A DNA stretch of 62,379 nucleotides from Natrinema pallidum DSM 3751 (GTDB lineage: Archaea; Halobacteriota; Halobacteria; Halobacteriales; Natrialbaceae), in assembly GCF_000337615.1 (NCBI RefSeq), contig NZ_AOII01000038.1, positions 10,569-72,947 on the forward strand, written 5' to 3'. Below, one piece after another: positions 56,805-62,379 of the stretch. Position 1 is the stretch's first letter, and the number at the start of each line of letters is the position of its first letter. The notes beneath the pieces are model-generated. The model made no database searches, had not been told where the DNA came from, and worked only from the letters and a program-made list of their open reading frames with translations. The translations under genes and the position numbers were made by a program.

Positions 56805-58280
56805 GCGTAAACTACCCTACCCTACTTCGCTCACCCTATACGGGGTTCGCTCATTGAGGGTAGGGCTTTGATGTGGACTCCCGGCAATCAGTCCCCAGCA
56901 ATAGGCTGGTGACTCTCACCGTTCAACGTCCCACCATTCACACGCACGTCTACTTGTGCGTCTCCGCTCCCCGACTTGGGCGAGGATCGGAGTTTGTGTT
57001 GTCGCTTCCGAGCGTACCGCACGCCAATATTCTTTGCGGCGTTGTAATCCGCGTTCACTTCATACCCACACTTCTGGCACTCGAACTGTTCGTCGTGGCG
57101 ATTGCCGTCGTGCGTAAAGCCACAGTCCGTCCGAGAACAGCGTTGGGATGTATGGTTCGGCTCGACCTGCTCCACGGAGACCCCCTGTTCAGGGGCTTTG
57201 TAGGAGACGTATTCAAACAGGCGTCGGAACGCCCAGACGTGGTGCCACTTCGCCTGTGGAAGCCGCTCCCGAATGTCGCTCAAGTCCTCGAACGCGATTA
57301 CGTCGCAGTCGTGTTCGACAGCTTCCGAGACGAGTTCGTTGGCGATCGTGTGGATGTACTGTTTCCGCCACGCTTCTTCACGCTTCCCGAGGCGAAGAAG
57401 CGCGTTGTGTGCGGCCTGCGTGCCGCGTTGTTGCATCTCACCACGCCGCTTCTCGAACTCACGACACCAGTGGTCGTAGTCGTCTCCCTGCCAAAACGTG
57501 CCGGTTGAGGACACAGCGAGGCTGTTGACGCCGAGGTCGATACCGAGGACCGTTTGGTCGGAGTGCCCGGTATCTTCCGAAACCTCATCGTCACCGTCTG
57601 TCCGCCGCGTCGAAATGTTGAGGTAGAACTCGTCAGTGGCCGCGTCGTACCGAAGCGTACTCTCGCGGAACTCGTAGTCCTCAGAGAGTACGTACCGCTC
57701 GTAGGGTGTCGGACTGTCTGCCGGGAGAACAAACGACGGTTCGACTCGGCCCTCAACAGTTGCCAGCGACACCTTGTTCCGGTAGAACGTCGCGCTTCGC
57801 GTGTCGTAGTCCATCGTTTCAGCGGTGAACGTCGGTTGAGAGACGCGCTGTCCCTTTTTCCACCGTTCGACACACGCTTTGACAGCTTCGACAGCGCGTT
57901 TGATAGCGGCTTGGACAAGTTGGGCCTGTAGGTTTGTCTCCTCTCGAAGTTCGGCGTAGAGTGCGTCACGAACCTCTCGCTTGTTGGTCTTACACTCGGC
58001 GTAGGAGGTGTCGGACCAACAGTAGTCGGCGGTTCGGTTCGCGCAGTACAGGTATTGCTCGGCGGTTCGGTGGAGTGCGTCGCGTTGCTCGTCGGAAACG
58101 GCGAGTTTCACGACGGCGGTTCGACGCACGTCCATAGTTTCAGAGAGCACTCGACGGTACTTATACGATTGGGAGTCGGTCGGTCGGGGTGTGGCGGTTG
58201 TGTCCTCCCTTGTCGGTTTCCTCCCCGACCTACTCGCTCACTCCGTTCGCCCCTTGAGGTCGGGGGATCCACCTCGAAAA
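56805..58280 (-). mobile_element. IS1341-type element 3, TnpB only, inserted in a PIN gene
   Basis: Borders follow from the split PIN frame. End hairpins: 56815-56823 with 56857-56865 (9 bp) and 58223-58231 with 58257-58265 (9 bp), the latter resembling the CCCC...GGGG foldback of element 1. The block CTTTGATGTGGACTCCCG (56866-56883) matches element 1. No target duplication is evident. Confidence 0.75.
56888..58135 (-). CDS. tnpB: TnpB RNA-guided endonuclease, intact RuvC residues
   Basis: A 415-residue TnpB; start at 58135 (MDVRRTAVVKL) matches element 1. Counting from an earlier possible start at 58150, RuvC Asp205 is in GIDLGVNS and Glu288 in IAFEDL, and the last Asp is in NADYNAAKN. The zinc finger has one extra residue (CSRTDC...CQKC). 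It is closely similar to the TnpB of element 1 and both share element-end sequences, so they belong to one family. Confidence 0.86.
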   Translation of the reverse strand: MDVRRTAVVKLAVSDEQRDALHRTAEQYLYCANRTADYCWSDTSYAECKTNKREVRDALYAELREETNLQAQLVQAAIKRAVEAVKACVERWKKGQRVSQPTFTAETMDYDTRSATFYRNKVSLATVEGRVEPSFVLPADSPTPYERYVLSEDYEFRESTLRYDAATDEFYLNISTRRTDGDDEVSEDTGHSDQTVLGIDLGVNSLAVSSTGTFWQGDDYDHWCREFEKRRGEMQQRGTQAAHNALLRLGKREEAWRKQYIHTIANELVSEAVEHDCDVIAFEDLSDIRERLPQAKWHHVWAFRRLFEYVSYKAPEQGVSVEQVEPNHTSQRCSRTDCGFTHDGNRHDEQFECQKCGYEVNADYNAAKNIGVRYARKRQHKLRSSPKSGSGDAQVDVRVNGGTLNGESHQPIAGD

Positions 58281-58337
58281 TGCTGAATCAGCAATCCATA
58301 CCGCGTTCTCAGGTATCGACTCGGTCGTCCCTTGCAT
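58281..58337 (-). pseudogene. N-terminal end of the split PIN toxin
   Basis: From ATG 58337 the frame reads MQGTTESIPENAVWIADSA and then enters the TnpB element. It starts 14 bases after the winged-helix gene at 58352-58936 and continues at 56804. Together they formed a toxin gene coupled to that regulator. Confidence 0.7.
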
Positions 58338-58351
58338 GTATGAGAGAATTC

Positions 58352-58936
58352 CTACGCTTCCTCGTCGACCGGCTTGTCACGCGCATTCCGAATTTGGTCG
58401 AAATATGGATCGTACTCCCGCATGTCGAGAATCACCTCGCGGAGTGCCTGGAGTACCGCAATCCCAAACGCAGGTTGAAGGTTGAGTTCGCGTGCTGCGA
58501 GGCGTTCGGTCATGCCGCCCTCAACATACGGAATCGCGTACGTTAGCGCTGCAGCGAGCTTGCCCATGCCATGCTTCTCGATCAGCAGGTCGAGATCCTG
58601 ATCCTGGGGCGACCGGCCGATTGCCTCGACGAGCGTGGGCGTGATCGTGTACGTGTCGCCATCGAGATTCGCAGTGAGCGTGATCGGGATGGCCGTGTAG
58701 GTGTGCGTTTTCTGCGTTTCATCCCGCGTGAGTACCCCGAGATCAACGAGTGTCCCCGTATCCGCATACGCGGTCGTGCGGGGCGTGTCGATGTCGGCGA
58801 CGATTTCATCAATCGTCACTTCGCCTTCACGGAGAATATACGTGTAGAGGCGAGCGAGCCGTGGCTCTTCGAGTAGCTGTGCCACTGACATGAGGCCATT
58901 AATGGCGCGTTCAGGGTCCCCCGTCGCTTTCGACAT
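58352..58936 (-). CDS. Winged-helix protein, antitoxin partner of the split PIN gene
   Basis: A 194-residue protein from ATG 58936 (MSKATGDPERAINGLMSVAQLL). Residues about 30-80 form a winged helix (LYTYILREGEVTIDEIVADIDTPRTTAYADTGTLVDLGVLTRDET). The rest is beta-rich then helical (YTITPTLVEAIGRS, ALREVILDMREYDPYFDQI). Similar haloarchaeal proteins pair with PIN genes (DUF7437-like). The partner was destroyed by the TnpB insertion, so only the regulator remains. Confidence 0.68.
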   Translation of the reverse strand: MSKATGDPERAINGLMSVAQLLEEPRLARLYTYILREGEVTIDEIVADIDTPRTTAYADTGTLVDLGVLTRDETQKTHTYTAIPITLTANLDGDTYTITPTLVEAIGRSPQDQDLDLLIEKHGMGKLAAALTYAIPYVEGGMTERLAARELNLQPAFGIAVLQALREVILDMREYDPYFDQIRNARDKPVDEEA

Positions 58937-59003
58937 ACAATACATGATTCGTGTACTGAGTAATAATGCTTGGGTTGTGACCGAAGTCGGAGGTGTCCAA
59001 GTA

Positions 59004-60419
59004 TCACTCTTCGCTTGGTTCGAAGGCAGCAGCTAGCTGCTCGCGCATATACTCCCGGCGGAGCGTCCGGGCCCGCGAATCCGAGAGATAGTTCTGCAGG
59101 ACGACGTCGGCGCTCGCGCTTCCCTGTTCGGCAGCGATCTCGTCGAGACTCCCGAGGACAACGTCGAGCGATGCAGAGTACGCATCGTACCAGTACCGCC
59201 GCCCCATCTTCGGCGCCGGTGCCACTCCGTCGATCTCGTCGGGCAGCCCCGCACGGTCAGCGAGCTGTGAAAATCGGTTCCAGACCGTCCACCGTGAAAT
59301 TGGCCCGCCCGAGGCATGAGGTGACGGAAACAGGTAGCCGTCCCAGTCGTTGTGGTCGGCGAACGTCGCGAGTCGGTCCTCGAGGACATCCCGACCGTAG
59401 AGCAGCGACACCTGGCCGGGACCGTTCTTGCGCTCCTCGAACGCAATATACGGGACTTCGTCGGTGGAAACGTCGAGGACGAACTGGCGCGTGTGGAGGC
59501 GCGCGACCTCGTTCGGACGAAGGCCCCACGCACACAGTGCGAGGACCAGGAGGCGGTCTTCCGGTCCGTCAGCTGCCTGGTAGAGCGCGCGAACGTGCTC
59601 GGTGGCGAGACACGGCGTATCGGCATCATCATCATCGGTATCGTTCGACCAGTCGAACTCCTCGTCGAGGCCGTCAGCCGGGTTGACGGCAGCCCATTTG
59701 CGCCGGACCAGATGGGCGTACCAGTTTGAGACGGCGAGATGAATCCGGCGTTTGGTTTGCCCGCCATTGAGATCCTTGTGCAAGCGGTCGAACGCTGCCC
59801 AGCACGCATCGACCGCTTTGTAGGCCGGGACGTCGCCATCGCGAGCGACGGGCGTCACGAGGTCGTCTGTGTCGTTCTCGTCGCAGTAGGCGGCGACGTA
59901 GCGGTTCAATCGGTAGCGGAGCGTATCGATCGACGAGTCCGCGAGGCCCTTTCGCTCTCGACGGGAGGTGAGGAACGATTCGAGCGCCTCGATAGTCCGT
60001 TCGTGGTCGGTCGCCCAGTCATAGCTCGTCTCCGTGGATTCGAGCCCGAGGTCAGTCGACCAGAACTCCCCGAACGTCATATCGTGGTACTCCCGCAACG
60101 CGTAGAGAAGCGGGCGGAAGTCGTGGTCGCGGAGCCAGCTGTGCGTCGGCTTCTCCTGGTCGGGATCGAGACCGTCGGCTTCCATCGCGGGGGCGACGAC
60201 CGCCCAGTACGCGTCGACGAGTTCCTCGCGGTCGAGCAGCGTCCAGGAGACGTCGTCGATGTCCTCCCAATCGGAGTTTGTCGCCGGCGTCGTCGCGTCA
60301 CTCACGAGGGACACCCCACCGTTTCCAGTATTCGGTGCGCTGGGACGCGGCGTAGCGGCCTCGCTGAGTGGGTTTGCGATTTTAAGGCAGGCATGTTCGG
60401 GCAATAGCGCGTTTCTCAC
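59004..60419 (-). CDS. Tyrosine-type site-specific recombinase (integrase)
   Basis: A 471-residue recombinase. An N-terminal SAM-like domain (about residues 130-250) is followed by the catalytic domain: Arg301 in GLRPNEVARLH, Lys331, RR at 407-408 in the place of the usual HxxR, and the nucleophile candidate Tyr444 in QNYLSDS. Such integrases insert or excise mobile elements at att sites or resolve dimers. It sits at the right border next to surface-polysaccharide genes. An alternative start is GTG at about 60311. No att repeats were found by eye. Confidence 0.78.
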   Translation of the reverse strand: MRNALLPEHACLKIANPLSEAATPRPSAPNTGNGGVSLVSDATTPATNSDWEDIDDVSWTLLDREELVDAYWAVVAPAMEADGLDPDQEKPTHSWLRDHDFRPLLYALREYHDMTFGEFWSTDLGLESTETSYDWATDHERTIEALESFLTSRRERKGLADSSIDTLRYRLNRYVAAYCDENDTDDLVTPVARDGDVPAYKAVDACWAAFDRLHKDLNGGQTKRRIHLAVSNWYAHLVRRKWAAVNPADGLDEEFDWSNDTDDDDADTPCLATEHVRALYQAADGPEDRLLVLALCAWGLRPNEVARLHTRQFVLDVSTDEVPYIAFEERKNGPGQVSLLYGRDVLEDRLATFADHNDWDGYLFPSPHASGGPISRWTVWNRFSQLADRAGLPDEIDGVAPAPKMGRRYWYDAYSASLDVVLGSLDEIAAEQGSASADVVLQNYLSDSRARTLRREYMREQLAAAFEPSEE

Positions 60420-60851
60420 AGATATGATATAGGTTTTGGGGACTCACTGACTGCTGGAGTCTGTGTGGACACCGACAAATAACACTAGAACGCATGTCTA
60501 TTCTATAAACTGTATATCGATATAGCTTCCCCAGAAATGACCACGGATATACAGCATGGACATACACTCGCTCGGACAGCGATGGGCAGATAGCAATCCA
60601 AGAGGAGATGGACGACGAGGGCGGTGAGGCCCGTGTCATGGTCTTCTATCTCAATTGGTATTGACACGTGGTTTTTTCTCCGGTAGCCAAAAAACGCGAC
60701 GTTTAGAACGGTTAGCGAACGAACACCGGTTGAGATGTCGTGGCGTCCGCACCTGATGGAAGTGAGATGAATCGAAGACGAAATCCATCCGTCACATCAC
60801 GGAGATCGATTTCCGGACACTTATATCAGCCAGTCGTTCAAAGAAGAACAG
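60420..60851. promoter_or_regulatory. 432-base gap with the GT4 promoter
   Basis: No gene recognised. A CTTATATC TATA-like element near 60818-60825 lies about 27 bases before the ATG of the GT4 gene. A T-rich tract, GGTTTTTTCTCC, near 60669 resembles a terminator. The gap is the probable right border zone; a matching att copy on the left side was not found. Confidence 0.45.
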
Positions 60852-61976
60852 ATGAGCGATGCGGACTCCAGGGAATCAGACGAGCCACACGTAGCCTTTT
60901 ATTTGCCTTCGCTACGCGGTGGCGGTGCTGAGAAGGTTATTCTTAATCTGGCGTCGGAATTCGCAGCCCGTGACTATCAAGTCGACATTGTTCTCGTGTC
61001 GGCTCATGGTGAGTATCTGTCGCAGGTTCCGGACACAGTGAATGTCGTTGATTTCGATACCGGTCGGTTCTTCCTTGCACTTCCACAGTTAGCCGCGTAT
61101 CTCAAGCGATCGGAGCCCGACGTGATGTTGTCGACCATCGATACGGCGAATGTAGTCGCCATCTGTGCGAAGCGTGTCGCGCGAGTCTCTACTAGGGTAG
61201 TTATTCGAATTTCAAACATGCTCTCCACGAAGGAGGCTAATGGAGAATTGAAGCATCGACTGGTCCATCGGGCAGCGAAGTACGTGTATCCGTACGCGGA
61301 CGAAGTGGTTGCGGTGTCCGATGGCGTTAAATCGGATCTGTTGGAGATGACTAATCTGTCGGCGGTGCAGGTGACGACCATATATAACCCCTCAGTGACC
61401 GAAGAACTGCTACGTAAACGAACAGAGACAGTGGATCATCCCTGGTTTGCTCCGGACGCTGAAATGCCGGTCGTGCTCGGCGTTGGTGAACTAAGCGAAC
61501 AGAAGGATTTCGAGACACTGATACGCGCGTTCGCGTCAGTGGCGTCGGAACAGTCGGTGAGGTTGGTCATCCTTGGGGAGGGTGATCGGTCGAAACGTCT
61601 GCGAGAGCTAACTGCGGAGCTCGGCGTCGACGATTTGGTGTCGATGCCGGGATTCGTCGAGAATCCATTCGCGTATATGGCGAACGCGGACGTATTCGTC
61701 CTTTCCTCACAATGGGAGGGGTGTCCTAACGTGTTGATTGAGGCGTTGGCGTGTGACGTTCCTGTCGTCTCGACGGACTGCCCGAGCGGACCGTACGAGA
61801 TCCTTGAAGGTGGTATGTGGGGACGACTGGTGCCGGTCAGGGATCATAACGCGATGGCCAAGGCGATTGAGGCTGTTCTGAATGATGAGATAGTACGCTC
61901 AACCGAGGAGTACGCTATCTCTCGTTTTTCGGTTCACGAAGTCACAAACGCCTATGAGCAAGCGCTTCGATTATGA
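60852..61976 (+). CDS. Family 4 glycosyltransferase
   Basis: A 374-residue GT-B glycosyltransferase: an N-terminal Gly-rich loop (LPSLRGGGAEKVILNLA), linker, then the nucleotide-sugar domain with GVGELSEQKDFETLI, ILGEGDR and the E-x7-E-like region QWEGCPNVLIEALACDVPVVST. It should add a sugar to a surface polysaccharide or glycolipid using a nucleotide donor. It is plus-strand, opposite to the integrase. Donor unknown. Confidence 0.9.
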   Translation: MSDADSRESDEPHVAFYLPSLRGGGAEKVILNLASEFAARDYQVDIVLVSAHGEYLSQVPDTVNVVDFDTGRFFLALPQLAAYLKRSEPDVMLSTIDTANVVAICAKRVARVSTRVVIRISNMLSTKEANGELKHRLVHRAAKYVYPYADEVVAVSDGVKSDLLEMTNLSAVQVTTIYNPSVTEELLRKRTETVDHPWFAPDAEMPVVLGVGELSEQKDFETLIRAFASVASEQSVRLVILGEGDRSKRLRELTAELGVDDLVSMPGFVENPFAYMANADVFVLSSQWEGCPNVLIEALACDVPVVSTDCPSGPYEILEGGMWGRLVPVRDHNAMAKAIEAVLNDEIVRSTEEYAISRFSVHEVTNAYEQALRL

Positions 61977-62069
61977 CGAGATGTGACTTCAGGTATATTG
62001 GCCACCGTTTTGTCTATCGCGACGCTTTGAGGTAGCGGCCAGCCGTCGTCCAGCAAAGTTTGGAATGGT

Positions 62070-62340
62070 TTAAGGGGTGCTGTCGGCCGAGCACTTCCGG
62101 ATGTATGTATCGACGACGTTCTGGAGGCCGACCGAGTTAGTCTTCACCGCCTCAAAGGGGTTGTACTCACAAATATCGACGTGTTTCATCGCTGCGGTGA
62201 GAACGATGACATCCACTCCGGCCATCGCTCACGAGAGGCGATAGCTGTCCCGAACTTTCCCGGCAAAGAACCGACATCGTTCGTCTGAGAGTACGTGTTT
62301 AGCCCCAGTAAATTTCGCCACTGTCTCGTAGCAGGCGGCC
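62070..62340 (-). pseudogene. CapD/FlaA1-like sugar-nucleotide dehydratase fragment
   Basis: Minus-strand frames encode RFFAGKVRDSYRLS, an internal TGA at about 62235, and then MAGVDVIVLTAAMKHVDICEYNPFEAVKTNSVGLQNVVDTYI, the AAxKHVP..E.NP.EAVKTN signature of polysaccharide biosynthesis (extended SDR) proteins. The frame ends at 62070 soon after. Only a central piece of a roughly 350-600-residue protein remains within the window. Confidence 0.7.
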
Positions 62341-62379
62341 AATCGGGGAGATATGCACCCTCAGCAAGGGCTAATTGAA

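Noticed and set aside
7616-60419. A relaxase gene
   Set aside because: No protein shows HUH histidine clusters or a MOB-type catalytic pattern. Alternatives are given in the findings.
1-62379. tRNA or rRNA genes, including an att tRNA next to the integrase
   Set aside because: No cloverleaf or rRNA-like segment recognised by eye. A covariance-model scan would settle this.

Overview
The window is haloarchaeal (class Halobacteria). The proteins are strongly acidic, most of the sequence is GC-rich, and there are Orc1/Cdc6 initiators, a TFB, an RPA-type OB-fold protein, leaderless genes with TATA boxes 23-26 bases before the start codon, a Tat lipoprotein signal and IS1341-type TnpB genes. The names below come from motifs read by eye and remembered family resemblance; no database was searched.

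Layout. (1) 1-6.24 kb: a minus-strand surface-polysaccharide island with a truncated asparagine-synthase-like gene, a Wzy/O-antigen-ligase-type membrane protein, a sulfatase-like protein, a GT2 glycosyltransferase and a sugar-nucleotide epimerase. (2) 6.4-7.6 kb: a small histone-fold-like gene and a decayed exonuclease VII (xseA joined to the xseB tail). (3) 7.6-19.9 kb: a tightly packed type IV secretion/conjugation operon with a pilin-like protein, two exported surface proteins, a VirB6-like membrane protein, a PrgI/VirB3-like protein, a VirB4 ATPase and a 1440-residue VirD4-like ATPase. (4) 19.9-21.5 kb: a repeat-bearing gap (candidate oriT or operator) and a primase-polymerase-like gene. 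(5) 21.5-46.3 kb: a long accessory region of small genes: at least four toxin-antitoxin-like modules, an ssDNA-binding protein behind a 0.67 kb structured GC-rich leader, a TFB, an ArdC-type antirestriction protein and many zinc-ribbon or DUF proteins. (6) 46.3-56.3 kb: the replication and partition block, with orc1/cdc6 and an origin with ORB repeats, a second Orc1/Cdc6 with its own dyads, a Cas4-like/primase-polymerase-like fusion, duplication debris, a TnpB, parA plus partner, and centromere-like repeats. (7) 56.3-60.4 kb: a PIN-toxin module split by a TnpB element, then a tyrosine recombinase. (8) 60.8-62.4 kb: surface-polysaccharide genes again (GT4 and a broken CapD-like gene). The whole looks like a conjugative megaplasmid or integrative-conjugative element in a polysaccharide region; its exact ends were not found.

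The most unusual signal is two dispersed non-coding families that tie the element together. Family A is a 40-43 bp dyad, TTAACCAAC-N(20-23)-GTTGGTTAA, present nine times and sitting ahead of the conjugation operon and most accessory operons. Family B is a T-rich tract followed by a GC hairpin with a GGGTG-like core, present 17 times, each 5-78 bases before a start codon. About half of the B copies can form two mutually exclusive hairpins. At four loci A lies directly upstream of B. These look like an element-specific regulatory code. They may be operators and promoters, RNA leaders, or single-stranded-DNA promoters of a conjugative leading region. A second striking point is that no relaxase is recognisable, while the VirD4-like ATPase carries an extra PD-(D/E)XK-like segment and a D5-like winged-helix tail.
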